Below are positions 16,597 to 25,922 of a stretch of 64,000 bases of DNA, piece by piece. The first letter of the stretch is position 1, and each line of letters begins with the position of its first letter. Source of the DNA: Desulforegulaceae bacterium (lineage in GTDB: Bacteria > Desulfobacterota > Desulfobacteria > Desulfobacterales > JACKCP01); the NCBI GenBank assembly GCA_034006035.1, contig JAVETN010000006.1:62001-126000 (forward strand), read 5' to 3'. The translations under genes and the position numbers were made by a program. The notes beneath the pieces are model-generated. The model saw nothing but the letters and a program-made list of their open reading frames with translations, made no database searches and had not been told where the DNA came from.

Positions 16597-18987
16597 ATGA
16601 CTGCAAAAGAAAAAAACAATAAATTAAATAAAAAACAAACATCTTTGATAAAAAAAATTACTTTTATCTTTTTTGTTATGATTCTTATTTGTTTTATCGG
16701 TGGAGTTTTGTCAATAACCGGACTTTATCAGTATTATAGCAAAGACCTTCCTAAAATAAAATCATTGTCAGATTATTATCCTCCCCAAGTTACAGAAGTG
16801 TTTGATGTTTCAGGCCATAAAGTTGCAGAATTTTACAAGGAAAAAAGAATACTTGTTCCCCTTAACCAAATGCCAAAACATCTTTTACAAGCTTTTATTG
16901 CTGCTGAAGATGCCAGATTTTATGAACACGGAGGAATTGACCTTGTAAGTATAGGAAGAGCTTTTTTTAAAAATATAAATGCAGGTGAAATTGTTCAAGG
17001 AGGCTCTACAATAACCCAGCAGGTTGCTAAATCTTTTTTTCTTACCCCTGATAAAATCTATGCAAGAAAAATAAAAGAAGCCATCCTTGCCTATAGAATT
17101 GATAAATATTTTTCAAAAGAAGAAGTCCTTTATCTTTATCTTAACCAGATCTACCTTGGAAGCGGAGCTTATGGGATTGAAGCTGCTGCACAAATTTATT
17201 TTGGTAAAACTACCAACAATCTTAGTCTCAGCGAAAGTGCCCTTTTAGCAGGACTGCCCCAGGCTCCCAGTCGCTATTCTCCCATAAGATATTTTCAAAG
17301 AGCAAAAGCAAGGCAAAAATATGTTCTTCAACAAATGGTGCAAAATAATTTTATTTCAAAACAAGATGCTTTAAATGCTTTTGATCAAGAAATAAAATTT
17401 GCTGAAGCCAAAAATTTTTTTATGGAAAAAGCTCCCTACTATTCAGAGCATATAAGGAAGCTTATACTTGCTCAATATGGAGAAGAACAGCTTTATAAAG
17501 GAGGGTTGAATGTTTACACTGCCCTTTCTCTTGATGCCCAAAGAAGTGCAGATGAAAGCCTTAATAAAGGGCTTAGGGAGCTGGACAAAAGACAAGGGTA
17601 CAGAGGCCCCTTAAAAAGACTTTCCAAAGATGAAATCCAACATTTTCTAGATAAGCAAAAAAACCTTGTAAACTCTGATCAAATAGAGCCAGGTTTTGAA
17701 TTGGAAGCTGTGGTTGTCCAAATAAACGACAAGGAAAATTACGCTATTGTAAAATTTTGCCAATCCAGTGCTAAAATTCCCATCCAAAATATGTCCTGGG
17801 CAAGAAAACCCAATCCAAACAGATACTATCTTTACCATAAAATAAAAAGTCCAGGACAGGCACTTAAAAAAAATGACCTTGTCCTCATCAGGCTTGTATC
17901 AAAAAACGAAAAAACTGATATTTGGGAAGCTGCCCTTGAACAAACCCCTGAAGTGTCTGGAGCAATTCTTTGCATTAAGGCAGGCTCAGGTGAAGTCACT
18001 GCTATGGTTGGTGGAAAAAGCTTTCAATCAAGTCAGTTTAACAGGGCAATCCAGTCAAAAAGACAGCCTGGTTCAGCATTTAAACCTATAGTTTACTCTG
18101 CTGCCCTTGATAAAGGCTATACAGCTGCTTCTGTAATCATGGACAATGCCTTTGTTTTTCACGATAAAGAACAAGATTTCACCTGGAAACCCCAAAATTA
18201 CAACCAAACTTTTTATGGGCCTACACTTCTTAGAAAAGCTCTTGCTCTTTCAAGAAATCTTGTGACGATCAAACTTATGAAAGAAATCGGCATTGATTAT
18301 TCAATAAATTATTCAAGAAAAATGGGAATAGTATCCCATCTTGACAGGGATCTTTCTTTAGCTCTTGGTTCTTCTGGTTTATCACTTCTTGAAATGACAA
18401 ATTCATATTCTGTATTTGCCAATGAAGGAAACTTTTATTCCCCTGTTTTTATTAAAAAAATTGAAAACAAAAAAGGTGAAGTTTTGTTTGAACACCTCGA
18501 TTCACCTAAAAGAGTAATTCCTGAAGAAACAGCCTATATAATGACAAGCATACTTAAAAGTGTTGTTGAAGACGGTACAGGATGGAGAGCAAAAAGACTT
18601 CAAAGACCAGTTGCAGGAAAAACAGGGACCACAAACAATCTTAATGACGCATGGTTTGTTGGATACACCACAGATTATATTTCAGGAGTTTGGGTGGGCT
18701 TTGATCATGAAAAATCCCTTGGAAAAGAAGAAACCGGTTCCAAGGCCGCCAGTCCCATCTGGACAGATTTTATGGCAGATATACATAAAGGAATGCCAAA
18801 AAATGATTTCAAGGTTCCAAAAAATATAATCTTCCAAAGAATTGATGCTGAAACCGGTCTGCTTCCAGGACCCGACACAAAAGAAGAAATCCTTGAATGT
18901 TTTGTAAAAGGCACTGAACCAACAAAAACTTCTCCTGCCAGGGAAAAAGTAAAGGACAAGACAGATTTTTTTAAATTTGGAATGTAG
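16597..18987 (+). CDS. mrcA: Bifunctional class A penicillin-binding protein 1A
   Basis: This 796-residue peptidoglycan synthase has one inner-membrane anchor (about residues 20-42). The glycosyltransferase domain (60-240) carries the catalytic Glu104 in EDARFYEHGG and the GGSTITQQ motif. An OB-like insert follows. The transpeptidase domain has Ser493 in QPGSAFKP, SRN near 553-555 and KTGTTN starting at Lys675. All catalytic residues are present. No good ribosome binding site precedes the ATG, where the upstream bases are mostly A and T, so initiation may be weak or use another feature. It is monocistronic. Confidence 0.96.
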   Translation: MTAKEKNNKLNKKQTSLIKKITFIFFVMILICFIGGVLSITGLYQYYSKDLPKIKSLSDYYPPQVTEVFDVSGHKVAEFYKEKRILVPLNQMPKHLLQAFIAAEDARFYEHGGIDLVSIGRAFFKNINAGEIVQGGSTITQQVAKSFFLTPDKIYARKIKEAILAYRIDKYFSKEEVLYLYLNQIYLGSGAYGIEAAAQIYFGKTTNNLSLSESALLAGLPQAPSRYSPIRYFQRAKARQKYVLQQMVQNNFISKQDALNAFDQEIKFAEAKNFFMEKAPYYSEHIRKLILAQYGEEQLYKGGLNVYTALSLDAQRSADESLNKGLRELDKRQGYRGPLKRLSKDEIQHFLDKQKNLVNSDQIEPGFELEAVVVQINDKENYAIVKFCQSSAKIPIQNMSWARKPNPNRYYLYHKIKSPGQALKKNDLVLIRLVSKNEKTDIWEAALEQTPEVSGAILCIKAGSGEVTAMVGGKSFQSSQFNRAIQSKRQPGSAFKPIVYSAALDKGYTAASVIMDNAFVFHDKEQDFTWKPQNYNQTFYGPTLLRKALALSRNLVTIKLMKEIGIDYSINYSRKMGIVSHLDRDLSLALGSSGLSLLEMTNSYSVFANEGNFYSPVFIKKIENKKGEVLFEHLDSPKRVIPEETAYIMTSILKSVVEDGTGWRAKRLQRPVAGKTGTTNNLNDAWFVGYTTDYISGVWVGFDHEKSLGKEETGSKAASPIWTDFMADIHKGMPKNDFKVPKNIIFQRIDAETGLLPGPDTKEEILECFVKGTEPTKTSPAREKVKDKTDFFKFGM

Positions 18988-19014
18988 AAACTCAATAAAC
19001 TGGAAAAATTAAAG

Positions 19015-19050
19015 AAATGACTGGAATTAATCTTTTGGTCATTTATTTTG
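19015..19050 (+). terminator. Weak terminator-like hairpin after the PBP gene
   Basis: AAATGAC (19015-19021) can pair with GTCATTT (19038-19044), followed by ATTTTG. The stem is only seven pairs and mostly A-T. It sits between the convergent PBP1A and radical SAM genes. Confidence 0.35.
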
Positions 19051-19086
19051 AAGTACAAGACTTTTAGGTTGGATTTTTTGTCTTTA

Positions 19087-20133
19087 TCATCTTGTTTCTA
19101 TAAAAAAAGATTCAAATGGAATTTCAGGTTTTTTTTCAATAAATATATTTTTAAAACAAAATCTTTTCTTTAAATTACTAATGTTATTGTTTTTTAACCC
19201 CCTTGCTCCTGATTCAAAGGAAGGGTTTAAAAAAATATAAAGATTTTTTCCAGAAGTTGATTTATTGGATAAAAGAATCTTCATTGAAACTTTCTTATAA
19301 AAGCTTCTTGAAATTACAAGCTCACCAAAAGAAGGGTGCCAAGGTCCTGCAACTATATTATCTTTTTCAGCAGCCTCAGAAGGAAGGCCCATTCTTATTA
19401 TTTTTATTTTATTTCTTTTGGAATAATCCCTTATCAAAGAAGACATTTCAACTGCCTGATTTAACTCCAGAGGCTTAAAAACACCTTTATAATACATTTT
19501 TTCCAAGTGGGTGTTTTTTAAAACAACAAGGGGATAAATCCTTAAATATTTAGGACTGCTATATTTAAGGAATCTAAGTGTTCTAAAAATACTGCTCCTT
19601 GTTTCTCCGGGAAGTCCAGGCATAATCTGAAGACCAAGGTCAAATTTTTCCCTGTATTTTTTTATAAGATCAACTGCATTGATAGAGTCTTTTGAAGTGT
19701 GCCCTCTGCCGGATTTTTTCAAAACCCTGTCATCCATAGACTGAATTCCAAGCTCAATTGTTTTGATTTTAAATCTGGAAACAAGGTCTAGTTTTTCATT
19801 GGAAATTGTATCCGGTCTTGTTGAAAACCTAATCCCTCTGTTCTTGCCTTCCCTGCAAAAACTTTCTGCTATTTCAAGATATTTTAAAATTATATCATTT
19901 CCCATTCCAAGAAAATTACCTCCAAAAAAGGCAATTTCAATTGGTCTGTCACTAATTTTTGAGAATGAAATAAATTTTTTGAAATGCTTAAAAAGCTCCT
20001 CTTTTTCAGGTAAAACAGGTGAGCTTTTTCCTGTAACTGCATTTTGATTACAAAAAAAACATTTGTTGGGACAGCCATGGAAAGGTATAAAAACCGGAAT
20101 TACAAAAGGTTGATCAATCATCCAGGGTTTCAA
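19087..20133 (-). CDS. Radical SAM protein, Elp3-like
   Basis: This 348-residue protein binds a 4Fe-4S cluster through CPNKCFFCNQ (CxxxCxxC, residues 20-27) near the N-terminus. AFFGGNFLGMG follows near residue 70, the SAM-binding glycine motif of the Elp3/COG1243-like group. The acetyltransferase domain of true Elp3 is missing. The start codon lies within the end of rnc (20-base overlap), so the two are coupled. An RNA- or tRNA-modifying role is suggested by the neighbour and the family but is not shown. Confidence 0.85.
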   Translation of the reverse strand: MKPWMIDQPFVIPVFIPFHGCPNKCFFCNQNAVTGKSSPVLPEKEELFKHFKKFISFSKISDRPIEIAFFGGNFLGMGNDIILKYLEIAESFCREGKNRGIRFSTRPDTISNEKLDLVSRFKIKTIELGIQSMDDRVLKKSGRGHTSKDSINAVDLIKKYREKFDLGLQIMPGLPGETRSSIFRTLRFLKYSSPKYLRIYPLVVLKNTHLEKMYYKGVFKPLELNQAVEMSSLIRDYSKRNKIKIIRMGLPSEAAEKDNIVAGPWHPSFGELVISRSFYKKVSMKILLSNKSTSGKNLYIFLNPSFESGARGLKNNNISNLKKRFCFKNIFIEKKPEIPFESFFIETR

Positions 20134-20818
20134 GACCCTGCCTGGCAGCTTCCTGCTCAGCAGATTTTTTACTCTTGCCTTTTCCTGTAGCTTTTATATC
20201 TGAAATTCTCATTTCAACCTTAAAAACTTTATCATGATCTGGTCCAATTTCAGATACAACCTTATAAACAGGGGGTTCTTTGTATTTCATCTGTGCAAGT
20301 TCCTGAAGTCTGCTTTTGGGGTCAAGATAATTTTCAGGTTTCCCTGCATTTTCAATTACAGGTAAAAACATGAACTCAACCATTTTATAGGCATCTTCAA
20401 ACCCCCCATCCCTATAAATCGCAGCAATAATAGCCTCAAAAGCATCGGCAAGAATTGAGCTTTTGTCGCGCCCTCCTGAACCTTCTTCACCTTTTCCTAA
20501 TTTTAAATAATTACCAAGCGAAATTTTTCTAGCAAGTTTAGAAAGCATAACTTCATTTACAAGATTTGCTCTTATTCTTGAAAGATTTCCTTCATCCATC
20601 TTTTTAAAATGCTTCATCAACATATCGCCTACAACCAGGTTGACAACGGAATCCCCAAGAAACTCAAGCCTTTCATTGTCTTTTATATCTTCATTAGCTT
20701 CATTTGCATAAGAGCTGTGACAAAGTGCTTTAAAACAAAGCTTCTTGTCTTTAAACTTATACTTTATTGCTTTTTCAAGCTCTTTGTATTCATCTAATAC
20801 TGATTCCATAATCACCAT
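20114..20818 (-). CDS. rnc: Ribonuclease III
   Basis: This 234-residue double-strand-specific endoribonuclease acts in rRNA and mRNA processing. The signature NERLEFLGDSV is near residues 44-54 and the second catalytic cluster DAFEAIIAA is near 117-125. A C-terminal dsRNA-binding domain spans about 160-232. Length is normal. A second ATG at 20809 (MESVLDE) is an alternative start. It is followed by a coupled radical SAM gene. Confidence 0.97.
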   Translation of the reverse strand: MVIMESVLDEYKELEKAIKYKFKDKKLCFKALCHSSYANEANEDIKDNERLEFLGDSVVNLVVGDMLMKHFKKMDEGNLSRIRANLVNEVMLSKLARKISLGNYLKLGKGEEGSGGRDKSSILADAFEAIIAAIYRDGGFEDAYKMVEFMFLPVIENAGKPENYLDPKSRLQELAQMKYKEPPVYKVVSEIGPDHDKVFKVEMRISDIKATGKGKSKKSAEQEAARQGLETLDD

Positions 20819-20914
20819 CCAAATTAAGCTGATAAAAAATCAACTTCAGATTTTGGGATTATTTACCGGGAAAGACAAGAATTTATCTCTTCAGGTAAAT
20901 ACTCCAAAAATTTT

Positions 20915-21763
20915 TTAGCGTTCTATTATTGATTTATAAACAGAATAGGGAATATTAAGATTGTTTCTACCCCTGCCCAAAACCAGTCCCTCGTTTTTAT
21001 AACCATGGAAGTCGCTTCCTCCAGTTGAAAGAAGCCCAAGCCTTTTTGTCTCGTTTAAAAAAAATGAACGTAAAGATTTTGAGTGGCCAGGATAAAACAC
21101 CTCAATTCCTTCAAGGCCAAGTTCCTTTAAATATTCAAAAAACTTACGAAAATCATCTTTTTCATAACTATCTATAAGACCAGGATGTGCGATTACAGGA
21201 ACCCCTCCAGCTGATTTTATTTTTTCAATAGCTTTTTTTATTGGTATTTTGTACTTGTCCACATAACAGGGTTTTCCTTTTCCAAGATATTTTTGAAATG
21301 CCTGCTCAACATTCTCAACATATCCTTTTTCAAAAAGATATCTTCCTAAATGAGCTCTTCCTATCTGCACATCCCCTGAAAACTGCTCAAGGCTTTCCAT
21401 TGAAATTTCAATGCCTTGTTCTTTTAATTTTTCAACTATAAGAGGGTTTCTATTCTTCCTTGAATTTCTGAGAAGAACAAGCTCATCTTCCAAAGATTGA
21501 TCCTCAGGGTCGAATCTATAACCCAAAAGATGAACACTTCCGGGAATCTTAAACTTTTTCGGAGCAGTTGAACTAATTTCAACTCCAGTAAGTATATCTG
21601 GAAAATTCTTTCCCTTAAGCTCTAAAGCTTGTTTTGAACCTTCAATTGTATCATGATCTGTTATTGAAATGGCTTCCAGATCCAAATCTGAAGCCATTTC
21701 AAGAATTTCTTTTGGTGAATATACACCGTCAGATGCAGTTGTATGTATGTGAAGGTCTATCAT
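20915..21763 (-). CDS. PHP-domain phosphoesterase
   Basis: This 282-residue metal-dependent phosphoesterase belongs to the polymerase-and-histidinol-phosphatase superfamily, YciV/TrpH group. DLHIHTTASDG starts at residue 3, ITDHDT lies near 38, VIAHPG near 190, and GSDFHG near 255; these are the expected metal ligands. Relatives remove 3' phosphates from 3',5'-bisphosphonucleotides or trim RNA ends. It lies nine bases after the DksA-type gene and upstream of rnc, which fits a nucleic-acid turnover role. Confidence 0.9.
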   Translation of the reverse strand: MIDLHIHTTASDGVYSPKEILEMASDLDLEAISITDHDTIEGSKQALELKGKNFPDILTGVEISSTAPKKFKIPGSVHLLGYRFDPEDQSLEDELVLLRNSRKNRNPLIVEKLKEQGIEISMESLEQFSGDVQIGRAHLGRYLFEKGYVENVEQAFQKYLGKGKPCYVDKYKIPIKKAIEKIKSAGGVPVIAHPGLIDSYEKDDFRKFFEYLKELGLEGIEVFYPGHSKSLRSFFLNETKRLGLLSTGGSDFHGYKNEGLVLGRGRNNLNIPYSVYKSIIER

Positions 21764-21771
21764 CTCTTAAA

Positions 21772-22134
21772 TCAGATACCCAGAGCTCTTTCTCTGGCTT
21801 CTGCCTTTGTTTTGCATTCAATGCATTCAGTGGTAACAGGTCTTGCATTTAGTCTTTCAAGTGAAATTTCTTCACCACAGGTATCGCAAATACCAAAACT
21901 ACCTTCTTCAATCCGATCAAGGGCTTTTTTTATTTTCTTGATAAGCTTATGCTCTCTATCCCGTATTCTTAAGGTAAAATTTCTGTCTGTTTCATGGGAA
22001 GCTCTATCTGTAGGATCTGGGAAATTTTCCTTGGATTCAGTCATTCCGATTACAGTGTTGTCGCCATGGGCAAGAAGTTCCTTGAGCTGGTCTGTTAAAA
22101 CCTGTTTAAAGTATTGAGAATCTTTTTCTTTCAT
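21772..22134 (-). CDS. DksA/TraR-type zinc-finger regulator
   Basis: This is a 120-residue protein with an N-terminal coiled coil (about residues 1-75) and a C-terminal four-cysteine zinc finger (CDTCGE ... CIECK, about 82-107). Proteins of this family enter the RNA polymerase secondary channel and modulate transcription with ppGpp. The acidic tip expected in DksA is not obvious, so either a DksA or a shorter TraR-like activity is possible. It precedes the PHP gene by nine bases. Confidence 0.9.
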   Translation of the reverse strand: MKEKDSQYFKQVLTDQLKELLAHGDNTVIGMTESKENFPDPTDRASHETDRNFTLRIRDREHKLIKKIKKALDRIEEGSFGICDTCGEEISLERLNARPVTTECIECKTKAEARERALGI

Positions 22135-22268
22135 CGGGCGGCACCTTTCATCTAGGCTTAGTCTATCAGATATAAATTAACTTGTTTTGATAGCAAAACA
22201 ACTCATAAAAGTAAAGTTAAATTAGCAATGCTAACTCCAATTAACAATCAACTTGGAACCTTGTTCAC

Positions 22269-23591
22269 TCAATTTACAATTCTTTTGACTTCGCATTCCT
22301 TATTTTTTTTTTGATCGAGATTGAAAAGATTACGTACAAGAAGAAGATATGATTGGGTATCTCTATGGGATCCAGGGTTTTTTAAAAATGCTATGGGATC
22401 ATGCAAAAGCCTGGAACAAATTGAACTAATCATTCTTTCAACAGACTCAGTTTCAAACTCTTTTTCAAGATTATAATCTTTCATTGTCCTGAAAACTTCA
22501 TATTTAACCGAATCCTCCACTTTTTTTCTAAGTTCAACAATTGTGGGGACAACCTCAAGACTTTTTTTCCAACTTAAAAAATTAATTGCTGTTTCTTTAA
22601 TTATTTCTTCACCTTTGGCCGCCTCTTTTTTTCTTTCTTCCATATTGACTTCAACTACATCCTGCAAATCATCAACATCATAAAGATAAATATTGTCAAT
22701 TTTATTAATATCAGGATTTATGTCTCTTGGAACTGCTATATCAATAAAAAAAATCGGCCTGTTTTTTCTTTTCTTCATCACCTGACGCATATCTTTAGCG
22801 TCAAGAATATAGTTAGGAGCACCAGTCGAAGAAATAATTATATCTACCCATTCAAGAGCTGACAATACTTCTTCAAACCTTATTGCAGAGCCTGAAAATC
22901 TTTTTGCAAGATCAAGGCCTTTGTCAAAAGTTCTGTTTGCAACATAGACATGAGAAACACTGTTTTGAACAAGATGCTCAACAGCTAGTTCCGCCATTTC
23001 TCCGGCACCTATTAAAAGAACTTTTTTATTTAAAAAACTGCCAAATATTTTTTTCCCAAGCTCAATGGCTGCATAACTTATGGAAACAGCATGGCCGCCT
23101 ATTCCAGTTTCAGATCGAACTCGTTTTGCTGAATGAAAAGCCCTATGGAAAAGCCTGTTTAAAATCACCTTTGAACTTCCTGCGGAGGTGGCACATTTAT
23201 AAGCACTTTTTACCTGACCTAAAATTTGAGGCTCACCAAGAATCATGGAGTCAAGACTTGAAGAGACTCTGAATATATGCTTTACAGCTTCAAGCCCTTT
23301 AAGTTTGTAAAAACATGGAATAAATTCAGACATGGGGATCTTTTTTACAAGTGCAAGAATTTCAAAAAGCTTTTTAATACCCTCTTCAGGGCAATCAGAA
23401 ACAAAAACAGCCTCAACCCTGTTGCAAGTAGAAAATAAAAAAGCTTCTTTGAAAACTTTTTTATCCTTCATTAAACTAAGAGCTTTTTCAATCTCTTCAT
23501 TATTTAAAGATAATTTTTCTCTAATTTCCACAGGAGCTGTTCTGTGGTTCATTCCTGCAACAATTATTTCCTGCTGATTTAAAACACTCAT
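22269..23591 (-). CDS. hemA: Glutamyl-tRNA reductase
   Basis: This 440-residue enzyme makes glutamate-1-semialdehyde from Glu-tRNA, the first step of tetrapyrrole synthesis. The nucleophile Cys56 lies in FSTCNRVE and the NADPH motif in LIGAGEMAELA. The dimerisation helices follow. The frame extends 26 codons further upstream, but the ATG at 23591 has CGGAG nine bases before it and gives a standard N-terminus. The longer version would overlap the CcsA gene. It lies with a CcsA protein and siroheme synthase, a common arrangement where heme and siroheme share precursors. Confidence 0.96.
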   Translation of the reverse strand: MSVLNQQEIIVAGMNHRTAPVEIREKLSLNNEEIEKALSLMKDKKVFKEAFLFSTCNRVEAVFVSDCPEEGIKKLFEILALVKKIPMSEFIPCFYKLKGLEAVKHIFRVSSSLDSMILGEPQILGQVKSAYKCATSAGSSKVILNRLFHRAFHSAKRVRSETGIGGHAVSISYAAIELGKKIFGSFLNKKVLLIGAGEMAELAVEHLVQNSVSHVYVANRTFDKGLDLAKRFSGSAIRFEEVLSALEWVDIIISSTGAPNYILDAKDMRQVMKKRKNRPIFFIDIAVPRDINPDINKIDNIYLYDVDDLQDVVEVNMEERKKEAAKGEEIIKETAINFLSWKKSLEVVPTIVELRKKVEDSVKYEVFRTMKDYNLEKEFETESVERMISSICSRLLHDPIAFLKNPGSHRDTQSYLLLVRNLFNLDQKKNKECEVKRIVN

Positions 23592-23607
23592 AAAAATAAC
23601 TCCGAAA

Positions 23608-24426
23608 TTATAATTCCCCCATAAAATACTCACCATGGGAAGTATCCATAAATATATTAATCCCGACAAAAGAAAAAACTACTATTGCAAAGCCTATAAT
23701 TGACATTATTGCCGCTTTTCTTCCTCTCCATCTAGAAGAAATTCTTCCGTGAATAATCACAGCATATAAAAGCCAGATAAGAAATGACCAAATTTCTTTA
23801 GCATCTATCATGAGAAAACGGCCAAAAATTTGCTTTGACCAAATCACTCCTATTCCAAGACCCAGGGTAAGAAAACAAAATCCCCAGGTGATACAAAAAT
23901 TCCCTGATGACTCTAAAATTTCAAGGGAAGGAAGTCTTTTAAAAATTATCCCATGCTTTTTAACTTTGATATTTTTTTCCTGAACAAGATAGAATATGCC
24001 TATTACAAAGGCTGTAAAAAAAGCCGCATTGGCAAAAAAAGTAAAAAATACATGAAGAGCTGTCATAAATATGCCCAAATCCTCCTGACCCGGATACCGG
24101 GAACTGTCAAAGAAAAGAGCTAATCCAGTCAAAAAGCCTGAAAATAAAGCAACTGCTCCTCCAAGAAGATCCACTTTAAATCTTAAAAACAGCAAAATGA
24201 AAAAAAACGAAATTAAAAATGAAGACAAAAGTAAAATATTCCGAATCCCAAAAGCAGGGAGGTATCCTAAATTTATTCCTTGAAATATAAGTTCACCGCC
24301 CAATGATAAAAAAGCCAGACATAAAAAAACAAACCCTGTTTTTCTTAGTCGCAAGTCAGCTTTAAGCTGTGAAAAAGCATAAAAACAAAAAGATAAACTA
24401 AAAAGAATTAAAGTTGAAAAAATCAT
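23608..24426 (-). CDS. CcsA/HemX-family cytochrome c assembly membrane protein
   Basis: This is a 272-residue integral membrane protein with about eight hydrophobic helices. LHVFFTFFANAAF (near 126-138) and DAKEIWSFLIWLLYAVIIHGR (near 210-230) carry the conserved His and Trp positions of the CcsA/HemX group. Members either transfer heme to apocytochromes or regulate HemA levels. The start overlaps the siroheme synthase stop by four bases and hemA follows after 16 bases, so a HemX-like role beside HemA is as likely as true c-type assembly. No CcsB/ResB gene is in the window. Confidence 0.87.
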   Translation of the reverse strand: MIFSTLILFSLSFCFYAFSQLKADLRLRKTGFVFLCLAFLSLGGELIFQGINLGYLPAFGIRNILLLSSFLISFFFILLFLRFKVDLLGGAVALFSGFLTGLALFFDSSRYPGQEDLGIFMTALHVFFTFFANAAFFTAFVIGIFYLVQEKNIKVKKHGIIFKRLPSLEILESSGNFCITWGFCFLTLGLGIGVIWSKQIFGRFLMIDAKEIWSFLIWLLYAVIIHGRISSRWRGRKAAIMSIIGFAIVVFSFVGINIFMDTSHGEYFMGEL

Positions 24427-25160
24427 AAATCACTCTCTTTTGATAAAAAGGAAAAGCTGTTTTTTTCGACATCAAAAAAATATTCGTTTTTGTCTTTGAG
24501 GAGTTTTTCCATAAGCTTCCCAGAAAGAGCTTCATTGTTTAAAATCTCCTCTAATTCATTTTCTATTTCTTCAATATCCTTATTTTTTATAGAATTCAAC
24601 AAATTACCAAAAACCATTTCCCTGAATATCCCTTTATTTTCAGGATTACCTCTTCTTTTTTCCAAAATTTCTTCTCTGACTATGCCTAAAAAATAAAGAA
24701 ATACTTCATATTCATCACCAAACTTCTTTTCAAAATCTTTTCTAAGCTTTCTTGATAAGGCAGGGCTTTTTCCTCCTGTTGAAATAGATAGGATCAAATC
24801 TCCCCTCTTAATAGATGAAGGCACAATAAAAGCTGATTTTTCAAGATTATCTGCAATATTGCAAATAATTTTTTTTCTTTCACAGATATCTGCAATCTCA
24901 GAATTAAGAATTAAATCATCTGTGGCAGCAAAAACAAGAAAAACATCGTAAAGATCATTTGTATCAAATTTTTTTAAGTTTAAAAGAAGATTTTTATGGG
25001 ATTTAAGATTTGAAAAACCATGAACAAAAAAAGGAGATACAACTATAGTTGAAGCATTTGCTTTAAGAAGTCTTTTTGTTTTTCTCAAAGCTACCTTTCC
25101 CCCCCCAACCACAAGCACTTTTTTCCCACAAAGATTTAAATATACTGGATAGTATTCCAT
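24423..25160 (-). CDS. Precorrin-2 dehydrogenase / sirohydrochlorin ferrochelatase (Met8/CysG N-domain type)
   Basis: This 245-residue NAD-dependent enzyme oxidises precorrin-2 and can insert iron to form siroheme. The Rossmann loop VVGGGKVALRK is at 17-27 and the conserved STGGKSPALSRKLR segment lies near 126-139. The methyltransferase half of CysG is absent. It abuts the MBL gene and overlaps the CcsA gene. Siroheme is the cofactor of dissimilatory sulfite reductase and the precursor of heme in sulfate reducers. An uninterrupted G8 run (25099-25106) encodes the Rossmann glycines. Confidence 0.92.
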   Translation of the reverse strand: MEYYPVYLNLCGKKVLVVGGGKVALRKTKRLLKANASTIVVSPFFVHGFSNLKSHKNLLLNLKKFDTNDLYDVFLVFAATDDLILNSEIADICERKKIICNIADNLEKSAFIVPSSIKRGDLILSISTGGKSPALSRKLRKDFEKKFGDEYEVFLYFLGIVREEILEKRRGNPENKGIFREMVFGNLLNSIKNKDIEEIENELEEILNNEALSGKLMEKLLKDKNEYFFDVEKNSFSFLSKESDL

Positions 25161-25922
25161 TTATAATTTTATCTCCATAAGATCTGAAGCAAGAGTTAAT
25201 TTCCCTTTAAATATTTTTTCTGCCTCATTTAAAAAATCAGCTTTTTCACATTGGGGATAAAAATGAGTAAGCACCAATTCCTCAACCTTGCCTTTTAAAG
25301 CAATTTCAGAAGCAATAGCAGGTGTAAGATGACCATCAACTTTTAAATTATCAGGCATGGCAGAGTCTATGATTAAAAGATTAGAGCCTTTTATAAATGA
25401 TTCAAATCCCAGGGTAACATCCATATCACCTGAATATACAAAGTTTTTTCCTTTTTTATCTGAAATTTTAACAGCCAGAGATTCCGGCCTGTGATTCACT
25501 GGAAAAACTTTTATTTTTATGTCAAAAATTTCCAAAAAATTCCTTTTGTTTTTATCAAACTCTAAAATTTCAAGTTTTTCTCCAATATCAATCCAATGAC
25601 CATAAACTTTTTTTAAATTATTATAAAAGTCATTCAGCCCCAAACCTCCCATGAGAAAAAACTTGTTTTTATTGTTTAGCAGACCTCCGTTTTTAAGAGA
25701 AAAAAGAATTGGAACAAGTTCAGCACTATGATCAATATGAAAATGGGAAAGAAAAATTCCGTCAATTTTTGAAATATCAAAACCTTTTTCAAGAAGTCTT
25801 CTTGTGCAGCCTGTGCCAGCATCAAGTAAAAGGTTTGTATTTTCTGTTTCCAGAAGAATAGAAGAAGATGCTCTTTCAAGCGAAAAAACACAGGTTCCCG
25901 AACCAAGAATTGTTATTTTCAA
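25161..25922 (-). CDS. Metallo-beta-lactamase-fold hydrolase, RNase Z-like
   Basis: This 253-residue hydrolase has the metal motif SHFHIDHSAE (near residues 59-68) plus later histidines in NHRPES and THFYPQ. The N-terminal ILGSGTC strand is typical of the RNase Z/ElaC and phosphodiesterase branch. The substrate is not evident; tRNA 3' processing or a cyclic-nucleotide/phosphonate-type ester are options. It overlaps the upstream DHH gene by four bases and directly abuts the siroheme synthase gene. Confidence 0.87.
   Translation of the reverse strand: MKITILGSGTCVFSLERASSSILLETENTNLLLDAGTGCTRRLLEKGFDISKIDGIFLSHFHIDHSAELVPILFSLKNGGLLNNKNKFFLMGGLGLNDFYNNLKKVYGHWIDIGEKLEILEFDKNKRNFLEIFDIKIKVFPVNHRPESLAVKISDKKGKNFVYSGDMDVTLGFESFIKGSNLLIIDSAMPDNLKVDGHLTPAIASEIALKGKVEELVLTHFYPQCEKADFLNEAEKIFKGKLTLASDLMEIKL

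Noticed and set aside
22269-23669. Longer hemA start at 23669
   Set aside because: It would overlap the CcsA gene, adds a non-family N-terminus and lacks a ribosome site, whereas 23591 has one.
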